Positions 15,509 through 24,672 of a stretch of 24,796 bases of DNA are shown here, piece after piece. The DNA comes from G020354785 sp964521285 (GTDB lineage Bacteria; Bacteroidota; Bacteroidia; Bacteroidales; UBA10428). The stretch lies in assembly GCA_964521285.1 (NCBI GenBank), contig CAZFQS010000036.1:1-24796 (forward strand), read 5' to 3'. The translations under genes were made by a program, and so were the position numbers. The notes beneath the pieces are model-generated. The model did not search any database. It saw nothing but the letters and a program-made list of their open reading frames with translations, and was not told the origin of the DNA. Position 1 is the first letter of the stretch. Every line of letters begins with the position of its first letter.

Positions 15509-15886
15509 CTTGTTAAATATAAAAGCATTTTAAAAATACTTAATACAAATATAAGAAGCATAATACGAAAGAGCTGTGTAATTTATTTTTTCCGCTAAAC
15601 AGAATAGGATATTTTGTATATCTTTTAAAAGTTATAAGTAATTGTATCGAGTGATGTAATATATAACAAATAATATCTCTGAATTAGTAAAATTGCTATT
15701 TTGGAACAGATATTACCTTAACCAAAAAAACGTAACATAATATCCTATAAAAATAAAACATCAAATAATTATTTATTGCTAAACTTAATTTACAATTGAA
15801 AAAAATAGGATTAATGAAGCAAAATTTTTTTAATTATTTAGCCAGAGGTTTAAATACTATCATGAACAGATTAAAAATGATATAAT

Positions 15887-17707
15887 ATGATAAAAACACT
15901 TTATACAATTGGTAGAATAATTCAGAATGATGAAGAATATTCAGGTTATTTTGAACCATGGGAAAATCCTTTTATTAATAGAAATCCTGAAGAAGCTAAA
16001 GTAATTGAACTGAATATTAAAGATGGTAAAATCATAGGGGAACCGGATATTGTTAATTTTACTCGATCGAAAGTAAACAAATATTTGTTCAGAGAAGCAA
16101 AAGCAAATGCAACCAATCTTGTCCCAACTTTTTATTATCAAGTTCACTCCGATAAAAAAAAGCAAAAAGATGAGATTGATAAAAAGTTAAAAAAAATCCA
16201 AGCCTCAATAAAAAATTACACACATACTTTTTTAGATGAAAAAGAACTTGAAAAATTGCCAGAATTATTATCAAAGCTTAAACTAAACACTAATAATATT
16301 TATTTAATTACTTTTAAAATAGATGGTAAATATTTTGGGGATTTTGATAAATATAAAAAATTATTTTATGATGAGGCATTTGATAAATACCGCAAAGACT
16401 CAAATGCAAAAAATAAAGTTTGTGCTGTAACATACCAACAATCCGATGAAGTTTGGGGTCGAGTGAATACTCTTGGATTCACAGTTAATGATGTTTCCTT
16501 TTCCCGTAATGGTTTTAACCAAAAAGATTCCTACAAAATGTTTCCGGTTTCACCCAAAGCAGTGAAAATATTAGAAGGGACAAAGCGTTTTATAGAAAAT
16601 GAATTATCGTATGATTTTTATGGACTCAAATTTTATATTGTACCTCATTTTGTTGCGATTCATGAAAAACTTGCAGAAGATATTATACATTTTTTCATTC
16701 GGAAAAGTAAATCTAATAATTTGGAGGCCATTGACAAAGTCCTTTTTCGAACGGAAACAATTCTAAAAGAAATAGCAGAAGAAAAAAAATTAAACCAAAG
16801 TAATGTTTATTACGATATATTTTTCTATCAAAAAAGCAATCAACAATACTTAATAAAGCTGCATTTATCTGATGTATTACCTTCACAATTCAAAAAAATT
16901 TTTAAGGTAAAAGAATATATTGAACATAAATACCAACTAATTAACAGAATTATAGTTCAGGCAAAAGGAAACGAAAGTGAAATGATATTTCCGTTTTATA
17001 TAAATTTTGGAATTATTAAAAACTTTTTTTCAAAAAAGGTCAAAACTAATACAATTTATCATCCTTATTTTTTTAAAATTCTTGAAGCAGTATTTTATGG
17101 GAATAAATTAAATGAACAAACCATAATTAAAGCTTTTATGAATGAAATTAAAATTTCATTCAAGAATCAACATGAAAACAAATATCAATTTACAAACGAT
17201 GTTAAACATTCATTTACAATTTATAAATTCTTTAAATATTTAAATCTTTTAAAAAATACTAGTATGGAAATAAATAATAACGAAATTGTAAAATTAACCT
17301 TAGATGGATTTATTGATCAACATCTTGATTTTTTTAAATCTGATTATAAAAAAATAGCTTTTTATTTAGGATGTCTCACAGAAAAAATATGTGAAAAACA
17401 AAGAAGTACAATTAAAAGCGAACCATTCCTGAAAAATTTAAACGGTCTTAATATTGATATACAATTGCTTAAAAAGATACATCTTAAAATCCTTGATAAA
17501 AAATACCAATACAATGATAAGTTTAAGAAGGAAGAGCATGAGTATTTTGAAAAGCTTAATGCTGAAATTTCATCAAAACTGATTGATTTCAAAGATTACA
17601 ACAAACTTGAGTTATCTTATGCATTTGCTGCTGGGTTAGTAATGCAAAAAGAATTCACAAACCAGTATTTTAGAGATTTAGAATTAAAAAAAGAAACAGA
17701 AAATTAA
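15887..17707 (+). CDS. cas8b: Type I-B Cascade large subunit Cas8b (Csh1/TM1802 type)
   Basis: This 606-residue protein is the first gene of the cas operon. The N-terminus (MIKTLYTIGRIIQ) and overall size fit the TM1802/Csh1 large subunits of type I-B effector complexes, which bind the crRNA 5' handle and recognise the PAM. The protein is rich in Lys, Asn, Ile and Phe and has no zinc-binding cysteine cluster or nuclease motif. The identification relies largely on its place directly before cas7 and cas5, since Cas8 proteins are poorly conserved. The start ATG lies in TATAATATGATAA with no Shine-Dalgarno sequence. It precedes cas7 by 21 bp. Confidence 0.82.
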   Translation: MIKTLYTIGRIIQNDEEYSGYFEPWENPFINRNPEEAKVIELNIKDGKIIGEPDIVNFTRSKVNKYLFREAKANATNLVPTFYYQVHSDKKKQKDEIDKKLKKIQASIKNYTHTFLDEKELEKLPELLSKLKLNTNNIYLITFKIDGKYFGDFDKYKKLFYDEAFDKYRKDSNAKNKVCAVTYQQSDEVWGRVNTLGFTVNDVSFSRNGFNQKDSYKMFPVSPKAVKILEGTKRFIENELSYDFYGLKFYIVPHFVAIHEKLAEDIIHFFIRKSKSNNLEAIDKVLFRTETILKEIAEEKKLNQSNVYYDIFFYQKSNQQYLIKLHLSDVLPSQFKKIFKVKEYIEHKYQLINRIIVQAKGNESEMIFPFYINFGIIKNFFSKKVKTNTIYHPYFFKILEAVFYGNKLNEQTIIKAFMNEIKISFKNQHENKYQFTNDVKHSFTIYKFFKYLNLLKNTSMEINNNEIVKLTLDGFIDQHLDFFKSDYKKIAFYLGCLTEKICEKQRSTIKSEPFLKNLNGLNIDIQLLKKIHLKILDKKYQYNDKFKKEEHEYFEKLNAEISSKLIDFKDYNKLELSYAFAAGLVMQKEFTNQYFRDLELKKETEN

Positions 17708-17728
17708 TAGTAAAAACATTTTAAAATT

Positions 17729-18658
17729 ATGGCAACAATTACAAAAAGAAGTGAAATCGTGTTTTTATACGATGTAAAACAATGCAATCCAAATGGTGAT
17801 CCTATGGATGCCAACCGCCCCCGGATTGATGAAGAAACGGGCAAATGCCTAGTAACAGATGTTCGTTTAAAACGAACTATTCGTGATTATTTATTTGATA
17901 AAGGATACAATGGAAAAGAAGAAAATAAAGATATTTTTATCAGGGATGAGGATGGAAAACCAGTTACAGGAACGCAGAGAGCAAAATCATATAAAGATAA
18001 AAATGACTTTATTCGAAAATTTATAGATGTACGATTATTTGGAGCAGTATCAGCGCCAAAATCAGACAAAAAGAAGAAAAAGGAAAGCGAACCAGAGGAC
18101 GAAGAAGAAACTACAGATACTAATAAAACATTTCACTTAACAGGTCCAGTGCAATTTGGAATGGGTAAATCCTTAAATATTGTAAAAGAAAATTTTATCA
18201 AAGGAACAGGTGCTTTCGCAACAAGCGAAACTTCTACACAACGTACATTCCGTGAAGAATATAATATTACTTATGGATTAATCGGTTTCCATGGTGTTAT
18301 TAATGAAAATGCAGCAAAGCATACTAATTTATCAGATGAAGATGTTGAAGAATTAATCGATGGTATATGGAATGGTACAAAAAACCTGTTAACCCGTTCT
18401 AAAAAAGGGCATATGCCCCGTTTACTTATTAAAATAGATTATTCCGAAAAAGGCTTTTTTATTGGTGATTTGATTGAACTCCTCAATCTTAAATGGAATG
18501 AAGGAATAAAAGAAGAAGAAATCAGCGATATATTCGATTTTACAATTGAAACAGAAAAGCTAAATGACAAAATCGAAAAGTTCACAGATAAAATAGAGAG
18601 AATAACCGTAATTCAGGATGAAAGGGTAAAATTAACTACTCCGATATACAAAAAATAG
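17729..18658 (+). CDS. cas7: Type I-B Cascade backbone subunit Cas7 (Csh2 family)
   Basis: This 309-residue protein is the RNA-binding backbone that polymerises along the crRNA. The N-terminal signature EIVFLYDVKQCNPNGDPM (about 9-26), with ANRPRIDEETGKCLVTDVRLKRTIRDY after it, is characteristic of Cas7 of the Csh2 type. Further family segments are DVRLFGA (100-106), LTGPVQFG (137-144) and an ETSTQRTFREEY stretch. Between DVRLFGA and LTGPVQFG there is a strongly charged insert (about 111-133) with a lysine run followed by an acidic run. It ends 4 bp before cas5. Confidence 0.93.
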   Translation: MATITKRSEIVFLYDVKQCNPNGDPMDANRPRIDEETGKCLVTDVRLKRTIRDYLFDKGYNGKEENKDIFIRDEDGKPVTGTQRAKSYKDKNDFIRKFIDVRLFGAVSAPKSDKKKKKESEPEDEEETTDTNKTFHLTGPVQFGMGKSLNIVKENFIKGTGAFATSETSTQRTFREEYNITYGLIGFHGVINENAAKHTNLSDEDVEELIDGIWNGTKNLLTRSKKGHMPRLLIKIDYSEKGFFIGDLIELLNLKWNEGIKEEEISDIFDFTIETEKLNDKIEKFTDKIERITVIQDERVKLTTPIYKK

Positions 18659-18662
18659 TTGT

Positions 18663-19385
18663 ATGAAAGTATTAGTTTTCGATATAAAAGGGCATTATGC
18701 ACATTATAAGAAAATTTACGCTACTACCTCGGCAATTTCTTATGTAATACCAACTAAAACATCGTTATACGGTTATTTTTGGGCATTAGCTTGTTTAGAA
18801 AAACTAGATGATAAAAATAATTATCTCCGCTATTTTACCAATAAGCAATGTTTAGTGGGAATAGGAATTCAAGTCCCAATAATTATGCAACGTATAAATA
18901 TAAATTTACGTGCAGTACTAGGGCGTATGAAACTTAATGACAATAGGAAACCGACAACTACCGAATTTGTTTATAAGCCTGAATACAGGATTTACTTCTG
19001 GCATAAAAACACATCATTTTATGAAAGGATGAAATATAACCTGCAGTATCAAATATCAGAATATACCCCCACTCTTGGTTTAGCAAACTTAATATCAACT
19101 TTTATATTTATTGGTGAATTTGAAGCAAAGCTTCAAAACACTGATAATCTAATAGAAGTAAAAACTATCATTCCAAAAAGTAAGTTTATTGATTTTGACT
19201 CAAATGCATTGATTGATAACGAAAATGAGATTATTGAACAAAGCATGTATCCGGTAGAAATGGATTTGGAAAGGAATGTAACAGAACGTGATGATGTAAT
19301 TTTAGACAGAAAAGCCAAACCAATAAAGGCATATCTAAAGGAATATTATGAAATAAATGGATTATACAATGCAGTCCTATTTTAA
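18663..19385 (+). CDS. cas5: Cascade subunit Cas5 (Cas5b/Cas5h type)
   Basis: This 240-residue RAMP-fold protein caps the 5' end of the crRNA next to Cas8b. The N-terminus MKVLVFDIKGHYAHYKK and the segment SAISYVIPTKTSLYGYFWALAC (about 23-44) are typical of Cas5, where a beta strand is followed by the P-T-x-x-x-x-G motif. The C-terminus reads LKEYYEINGLYNAVLF. It starts 4 bp after cas7, and its 3' end overlaps cas3 by 29 bp from the first cas3 ATG, or 17 bp from the second. Confidence 0.9.
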   Translation: MKVLVFDIKGHYAHYKKIYATTSAISYVIPTKTSLYGYFWALACLEKLDDKNNYLRYFTNKQCLVGIGIQVPIIMQRININLRAVLGRMKLNDNRKPTTTEFVYKPEYRIYFWHKNTSFYERMKYNLQYQISEYTPTLGLANLISTFIFIGEFEAKLQNTDNLIEVKTIIPKSKFIDFDSNALIDNENEIIEQSMYPVEMDLERNVTERDDVILDRKAKPIKAYLKEYYEINGLYNAVLF

Positions 19386-21846
19386 CCTCATTTCACATCC
19401 TGACAGAACACTTCAAGAACACTTAGATAGGTGCAATTCCATATCTGAAAAACTTTTGGAGATGAAATACATTTCTGAAAACTTTTACTCAAAACAAGAA
19501 CTGCAATACTGGCGACTAATAATAAATTATTTTCATGATTTTGGTAAAGCAACAGATTTTTTTCAAAGCAAAATAATTGAAGCTGCTGAGAAAAGAAACA
19601 TAGAGAGTTTTATTTCGCAAAACAAAAATTATATTGAGAATTTTAAACAAAATAAAAATCATAAAATTAAAGAGTTGCTTTTTCATGATCCAACACTATC
19701 GAATCATGCACAGCTTGGGGCATATATGGCGCTTTGCAACAAAATATCAGAGGATCAAATTATTGAGATTATTGTACTAGAAATCATATTAAAACATCAC
19801 GGACATTTAACAAATTTTATGTATACTGGCGAAGAACCCTTTGTTTTGTTGGATGAAGATAAGATAGAAAAATTGTCAAGACAATTATCAAATCTCTCTT
19901 TATCACTTTACGAAAAAATTATTGAGCCTCATCATCTCATAGTAAATTTTGATAAATGGGAAAATATAAAAAATAAATTTTCCTCGCTACGTTCACTTGA
20001 AAAAATAAAAGAATTATTAAAACAAAAAACAAATAAATATTTCTTTTTACAACATTTTTTATATTCTTTATTGCTTTCCGCAGATAAAGGTGATATGATG
20101 TTGGCCAAGGATGAGGATACATCGCATTTTATTAAAGAAAATATCGCGTTGCCAGTTGATATTATTGATAAATTCAAAAAAAATGAATTTAAAGATACAA
20201 TCAAAAAACCGATTGATTATGAACGAGAAAAAGCGTATCAAAATATTGTTAACAATTGTATTAAATATTTTGATAAAAATTTTTACTCTATTACACTTCC
20301 TACGGGTTTAGGTAAAACTTTTAGTGCATATAATGCTGCAATACGGTTGCAGGAAAGTTATAAAAAGCAGACTGGAATAATTCCAAGAATTATTTATTGT
20401 TTGCCTTTTACATCCATAATTGATCAAAATGCCGAGATAATAAGTTCAATATTTAAGAATGAAGGATTATCCGAAACATTGATAGCTAAACATCATTATT
20501 TGTCTGACTTTAATGATAAATATGATAAAACAGAACTTACTTTCGAAGCCGGTGAATATTTGACTGAAGGCTGGGAACATGACTTTATTGTTACTACTTT
20601 TATTCAGTTATTTGAAAGTATATTCACTAACCGCAATCGTGCTTTAAGAAAATTTCATAATATTACTAATTCGATTGTTATTCTTGATGAAATTCAAAAC
20701 GTACCACCTATTTATTATGAAGCAATTGAATATGTTTTTACCGGCATGGCTAAATATTTTAATACTAAGTTTATTTTTGTAACAGCTACGCAACCGATAA
20801 TCTTTTCAGAAACACCGGTATTAGAATTAACAGACCCAACAAAAAAATTAACAAGAATATTTTTTGAAAATCGTGATAGAATAACAATAGATCAAACGTT
20901 ACTTAAAAAATTTGATTATAAACCTGTAGAAATTGAAAATCTTATTGAACTATTTAAAAGAGATATAGAATCAAATTTCGATAAATCATTTTTATTCATT
21001 TTTAATACTATAGCACAATCCCAAATTGTATTTAAACAATTATCTATTTATAATAATTTAGAAGTTTGTGTCTTATACTTATCCGGTTCAATCTTGCCAA
21101 GACGCCGTAAACAGATTATCAATCTTATAAAGCGAAACATTAAATATGGTAAACGTCAAATTATTGTATCCACGCAAGTTGTTGAAGCAGGAATAGATAT
21201 TGATCTTGATATAGTATATAGGGACTTAGCACCTTTGGACTGTATTAATCAATCTGCAGGACGATGTAACCGTAACGGAATCAATAAAAAAGGATTGGTA
21301 AAGCTGTTTAACTCCGGAAAATCACAATATATTTATGATAGCACTTTGCTTAATATTACTGAAAAAATCTTGAAAGAATATTCGAAATATTCGTTAATTA
21401 TTGAAGAAAAGCAATTTTACGAATTAAACCAAAAATATTTTTTAAAAATTCATGAAGCAATGAGCGAATATAGTGATAAATCCAAGGATTTAATAAAAGC
21501 AATTAATAACCTTCAATTAGAAAATATTGAAAAAGAGTTTAAACTCATTAAAGAAGAAAACTATTACTATAATGTTTTTATATCATATAACAAATATGCA
21601 GTAATGACATGGAGAAAATATATGGAATATTTTAAAATTAAAAATGACTTTGAACGTAAAAAAGCAATTAAAAAGATAAAACCTAAACTAATGCAATATA
21701 TGACAAGGTTTCCTAAAGTAAATTTTATACCCAGTGAAAAAGATCGTGATAAATTAATTATAAATCTTGAAAACTGGCAGGAGTATTATGATCTAGTTTC
21801 AGGATTTAAATTCGGTAATATTGAAAGTAATGTTATTATTTTATAA
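19357..21846 (+). CDS. cas3: CRISPR helicase-nuclease Cas3 (HD + SF2 helicase)
   Basis: This 829-residue effector unwinds and degrades target DNA after Cascade binding. The N-terminal HD nuclease has H22, the H60-D61 pair (NYFHDFGK), H117 (SNHAQLGAY) and the H147/H148/H150 cluster. The helicase follows with motif I LPTGLGKT (314-321), motif II DEIQ (444-447), motif III VTATQP (475-480), the motif V region STQVVEAGIDID (605-616) and motif VI QSAGRCNR (632-639). HD and helicase are fused in one chain, as in most I-B systems. Both ATGs at 19357 and 19369 are in frame and inside the cas5 end; the second reads MQSYFNLISH and may be the true start. No catalytic residue appears lost. Confidence 0.96.
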   Translation: MDYTMQSYFNLISHPDRTLQEHLDRCNSISEKLLEMKYISENFYSKQELQYWRLIINYFHDFGKATDFFQSKIIEAAEKRNIESFISQNKNYIENFKQNKNHKIKELLFHDPTLSNHAQLGAYMALCNKISEDQIIEIIVLEIILKHHGHLTNFMYTGEEPFVLLDEDKIEKLSRQLSNLSLSLYEKIIEPHHLIVNFDKWENIKNKFSSLRSLEKIKELLKQKTNKYFFLQHFLYSLLLSADKGDMMLAKDEDTSHFIKENIALPVDIIDKFKKNEFKDTIKKPIDYEREKAYQNIVNNCIKYFDKNFYSITLPTGLGKTFSAYNAAIRLQESYKKQTGIIPRIIYCLPFTSIIDQNAEIISSIFKNEGLSETLIAKHHYLSDFNDKYDKTELTFEAGEYLTEGWEHDFIVTTFIQLFESIFTNRNRALRKFHNITNSIVILDEIQNVPPIYYEAIEYVFTGMAKYFNTKFIFVTATQPIIFSETPVLELTDPTKKLTRIFFENRDRITIDQTLLKKFDYKPVEIENLIELFKRDIESNFDKSFLFIFNTIAQSQIVFKQLSIYNNLEVCVLYLSGSILPRRRKQIINLIKRNIKYGKRQIIVSTQVVEAGIDIDLDIVYRDLAPLDCINQSAGRCNRNGINKKGLVKLFNSGKSQYIYDSTLLNITEKILKEYSKYSLIIEEKQFYELNQKYFLKIHEAMSEYSDKSKDLIKAINNLQLENIEKEFKLIKEENYYYNVFISYNKYAVMTWRKYMEYFKIKNDFERKKAIKKIKPKLMQYMTRFPKVNFIPSEKDRDKLIINLENWQEYYDLVSGFKFGNIESNVIIL

Positions 21847-21898
21847 TTTATATATCCTAAAGGTTCTACTAATCCATTGGGTTTTATAACAATACTAA

Positions 21899-22561
21899 AT
21901 GCAAAATATAAACACCACTATTATTCGCTTCCCCGAGATTAAACTTGCAACCCGCGATGCCCATAAACTAAGAGGGTATTTCGCTAAAATATTTAAAGAA
22001 CATTCTCCATTGCTTCATAATCACTTCTTAAATGGTAATTACCGTTATGCCTATCCATTGGTACAGTATAAAGTTATTAATAATATTCCACACCTTGTTG
22101 GATTTAATGATGGCGGGCGTCTTCTTGTCGAGCTTTTTCTGAAAATTAAAAAAATAGAAATAAATGGAAAAGAATATCAGGTATTATCAAAAAATATGCA
22201 GCAGGTCAGTACAAATATGGCTCAAAACGAACAACTGTATGAATATAAGTTTGAAACTCTCTGGATGGCACTAAATCAGAATAATTATAAAAAGTATACA
22301 TCACTGTCAGCCAATGAAAAGAGAGAATTTTTAAACATCCAGTTAAGGAATAATATATTGAGTTTTTATAAAGGTGTAGGATATTGGACTGAAGAACAAA
22401 TTATGGTAAAAGCTTCACTAAAACAAAAACATACTCTTTTTAAAAACAGACAAATGCTTGCTTTTACCGGTGCTTTTGTCACTAATGCTATATTACCTGA
22501 TTATGCAGGTCTGGGTAAAGCCGTAAGCCGTGGATTTGGGACGGTTCTTAGAAAAATATAA
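21899..22561 (+). CDS. cas6: CRISPR pre-crRNA endoribonuclease Cas6
   Basis: This 220-residue protein has a RAMP-like fold with the C-terminal glycine-rich loop AGLGKAVSRGFGTVLRK (203-219), the diagnostic Cas6 motif. Histidines at 35, 40 and 42 (HSPLLHNHFLNG) are candidates for the catalytic site. It resembles the Bacteroidota Cas6b group. It would cut within each repeat and leave the 8-nt handle AUUGAAAC. It lies between cas3 and cas1, whereas in many I-B operons cas6 is first. Short AT-rich gaps flank it (52 bp before, 42 bp after), and these gaps share an imperfect inverted repeat. Confidence 0.9.
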   Translation: MQNINTTIIRFPEIKLATRDAHKLRGYFAKIFKEHSPLLHNHFLNGNYRYAYPLVQYKVINNIPHLVGFNDGGRLLVELFLKIKKIEINGKEYQVLSKNMQQVSTNMAQNEQLYEYKFETLWMALNQNNYKKYTSLSANEKREFLNIQLRNNILSFYKGVGYWTEEQIMVKASLKQKHTLFKNRQMLAFTGAFVTNAILPDYAGLGKAVSRGFGTVLRKI

Positions 22562-22603
22562 TTATTGTTTTATTAATAACCCTAATGGTTTAAAAAAATA
22601 AAA

Positions 22604-23593
22604 ATGCAACTTATAGTAGATTCATACGGAGCTTATGTGCATATAAAAGATGAATTGTTTGAAATAAGACTTAAAAATGAAGAAAAAGAAATTAAAAAAC
22701 ATTTTGCCAGCCAGAAAATAAGCACAATTATTTTGAGCAAAGGTGCAGCCATAAGTACAGATGCTATTATTCTTGCAATGAAAAATAATATTGATATTGT
22801 GGTGTTGGAATATGACGGTAAACCGGTTGGCCGTTTCTGGCACAGTAAGTTAGGCAGTACAAGTAAAATCCGGAAAAAGCAGCTTGAAGCCAGTCTGAAT
22901 AATCAGGGCGTATTCTGGATTAAAAAATGGATAACCTCTAAAATATCTAATCAGTCTGAATTTATTACAAGACTTAAAAAACACCGCCCTTCAAGCACAG
23001 AATATATTGAAGAAAAAATAAAACAACTAAAAAGCCTGGAAGAAAAAATAATTTCAACAAATGCAGAATTAATACAGAATATTGATGAACAGGTGCGTGG
23101 GATTGAAGGAACAGCAGGAAGGATATATTTTGAAACATTAAGTAATTTATTAACCACGCAATATAGGTTTAATGGAAGAAGTTCACGACCAGCAAAAGAT
23201 CCTTTCAATGCTTTTTTAAATTATACTTATGGTATACTTTACAGCAGGGTTGAAAAGGTATTGATCATTGCAGGGATCGATCCTTATGTTGGTTTTATGC
23301 ACCGTGATGACTATAACCAGAAAAGCATGGTTTTTGATTTTATTGAGCCATACCGTATCTATGCTGAAGAGACGGTTTTCAAACTATTTTCCGCTAAAAA
23401 AATAAAGGACAGCCATTGTGATAAAATTACCAATGGCTATTCATTGAATACTGAAGGAAAACAAATGTTAGTACAACATTTTTTCAAATTTTTTGAAGAA
23501 GAAAAAATAAAATATAAAGGGCGTCACCAGGTTAGGGCAAATATTATGCAACTGGATGCCCATGAATTCGCTAACATTTTATTAAAAAATTAA
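22604..23593 (+). CDS. cas1: CRISPR adaptation integrase Cas1
   Basis: This 329-residue protein has the N-terminal beta domain MQLIVDSYGAYVHIKDELFEIRL and SKGAAISTDAI (45-55). The catalytic helical domain has the metal ligands E168 (RGIEGTAGRIYF), H233 (FMHRDDY) and the final acidic ligand around D245/E248 (VFDFIEPYR). It joins Cas2 to insert new spacers at the leader end of the array. Only 3 bp separate it from cas2. In hand-sampled lines it is somewhat less AT-rich than cas8b-cas3. Confidence 0.96.
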   Translation: MQLIVDSYGAYVHIKDELFEIRLKNEEKEIKKHFASQKISTIILSKGAAISTDAIILAMKNNIDIVVLEYDGKPVGRFWHSKLGSTSKIRKKQLEASLNNQGVFWIKKWITSKISNQSEFITRLKKHRPSSTEYIEEKIKQLKSLEEKIISTNAELIQNIDEQVRGIEGTAGRIYFETLSNLLTTQYRFNGRSSRPAKDPFNAFLNYTYGILYSRVEKVLIIAGIDPYVGFMHRDDYNQKSMVFDFIEPYRIYAEETVFKLFSAKKIKDSHCDKITNGYSLNTEGKQMLVQHFFKFFEEEKIKYKGRHQVRANIMQLDAHEFANILLKN

Positions 23594-23596
23594 AAT

Positions 23597-23887
23597 ATGA
23601 TTGCCTGGGTAATTTATGATATAAAGAATGATAAAATAAGAAACCATGTAGCCAAGAATTGTAAGCTGGCTGGACTATACAGAGTTCAGAAATCAGTATT
23701 TCTGGGCACTTTAGAAGAAAATGAAAAAGATACGCTTGAATTAAAAATAACTGAATTGATAAAACCAGATGAAGATTCGGTATATATTTTCCCAATGAAT
23801 AAAAGTGAATTAAAACAAACAGTATTGCTAGGTCAGGCATTTGACAAAAAATTAGTAACCGACGAGGTAAAAGCATTATTTATATAA
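23597..23887 (+). CDS. cas2: CRISPR adaptation protein Cas2
   Basis: This 96-residue ferredoxin-fold protein begins MIAWVIYDIKNDKIRNHVAK, with the conserved aspartate D8 at the end of the first strand, then LYRVQKSVFLG (about 27-37) and a strand SVYIFPM. It forms the dimer that bridges two Cas1 dimers during spacer integration. It follows cas1 by 3 bp and precedes cas4 by 22 bp. Length and motifs are standard. Confidence 0.95.
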   Translation: MIAWVIYDIKNDKIRNHVAKNCKLAGLYRVQKSVFLGTLEENEKDTLELKITELIKPDEDSVYIFPMNKSELKQTVLLGQAFDKKLVTDEVKALFI

Positions 23888-23909
23888 ATCCAGACCATCT
23901 TAAATTAAA

Positions 23910-24482
23910 ATGTCAATTACACCTTCACATATAATAGAATATTTGTATTGTCCCCGTTTTACATATTTTGAATATGTTTTATGCATTCCGCAATACGAAG
24001 AAAAATTCTACAAAGTGGAACAGGGAAGAAAAATACATGAACTAAAGACTCTACAAAACAAAGAATATTTTAGAAAAAGAATAGGTGTAAAAGCTAAATA
24101 TACCGATCAATACCTTACAAATAAAATACTCAGGGGACAAATTGATGAAGTTGTGGAGTTGCAAGATGATACAATGGCTCCCATTGATTATAAATTTGCA
24201 GTTTTTAATGAAAGAATATATGAAACCTATAAAACACAAATATTCTGTTATGCAGTATTAATTGAAGATAATTTTAATAAACAAGTTAATAAGGGATTCC
24301 TTGTATACACAAGGAGTAAAAACAAGTTGGTTGAAGTTCCTATAAATTCTAAGGATAAAGCAAATATAAGGTTTGTAGCAGAAAATGTAACAGAAATAAT
24401 TGATAAAAACATATATCCTAAATCTACAAAATTTAAAAAAAGATGTTTAAATTGCACTTATAGGAATATTTGCATTCAATAA
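23910..24482 (+). CDS. cas4: CRISPR adaptation exonuclease Cas4
   Basis: This 190-residue RecB-family nuclease has an iron-sulfur cluster. The four cluster cysteines are C14 (YLYCPR) and C179, C182, C188 (RCLNCTYRNIC). The nuclease residues are H43 (GRKIHEL), D79 (GQIDEV), D93 and K95 (PIDYK), and QxxxY (Q110, Y114). Cas4 trims prespacers and selects those with the right PAM and orientation. Here it follows cas2 and is the last cas gene before the leader, whereas cas4-cas1-cas2 is more usual in I-B. Sequence and residues look intact. Confidence 0.94.
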   Translation: MSITPSHIIEYLYCPRFTYFEYVLCIPQYEEKFYKVEQGRKIHELKTLQNKEYFRKRIGVKAKYTDQYLTNKILRGQIDEVVELQDDTMAPIDYKFAVFNERIYETYKTQIFCYAVLIEDNFNKQVNKGFLVYTRSKNKLVEVPINSKDKANIRFVAENVTEIIDKNIYPKSTKFKKRCLNCTYRNICIQ

Positions 24483-24672
24483 TGCCGGTATACAATTTAT
24501 TTTATGAATTTAAAAAAATGAGCGTAATTACCAGAATATCAATAGAGTATTTTTACGGAAAAATATCTAAAATTAGTAATTTCAGGTTCTTTGACATGCT
24601 GAAAAAAGAAAAAGTAATAGAATTGAATTTTTGTCTTTTTTGTTTAATTTTAGGAGATTGCAGTATTACACG
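24483..24672 (+). promoter_or_regulatory. CRISPR leader
   Basis: This AT-rich, probably non-coding 190-bp stretch lies between cas4 and the first repeat, on the correct side for an array read in the plus direction. It contains a palindrome-like AAAATTAGTAATTTC (24569-24583), directly followed by AGGTTCTTTGACATGC (24584-24599), a string of the kind I associate with Bacteroidota leaders. Poly-T tracts precede the array. A 69-codon frame across it is not considered a gene. A TTTG (24590-24593) and a TAGAATTG (24618-24625) are 24 bp apart, wider than the normal promoter spacing. Confidence 0.75.

Larger units (their letters stand above)
14924..15886. other. Gene-free AT-rich interval between the ATPase gene and the cas operon
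   Basis: No convincing intact gene is present over about 960 bp. The left third (to about 15240) has coding-like composition and contains a decayed ATPase C-terminus on the minus strand plus a short GC hairpin, TGCCC/GGGCA (15219-15223 and 15229-15233). The remainder is very AT-rich and carries paired palindromes at 15315-15371 and another at 15494-15508. It must also contain the promoter of the cas operon, but no unambiguous -33/-7 pair could be chosen. Confidence 0.6.

Noticed and set aside
24590..24625. TTTG / TAGAATTG as a promoter in the CRISPR leader
   Set aside because: The 24-bp spacing is outside the usual 19-21 bp and the -7 box is imperfect. It is mentioned only within the leader entry.
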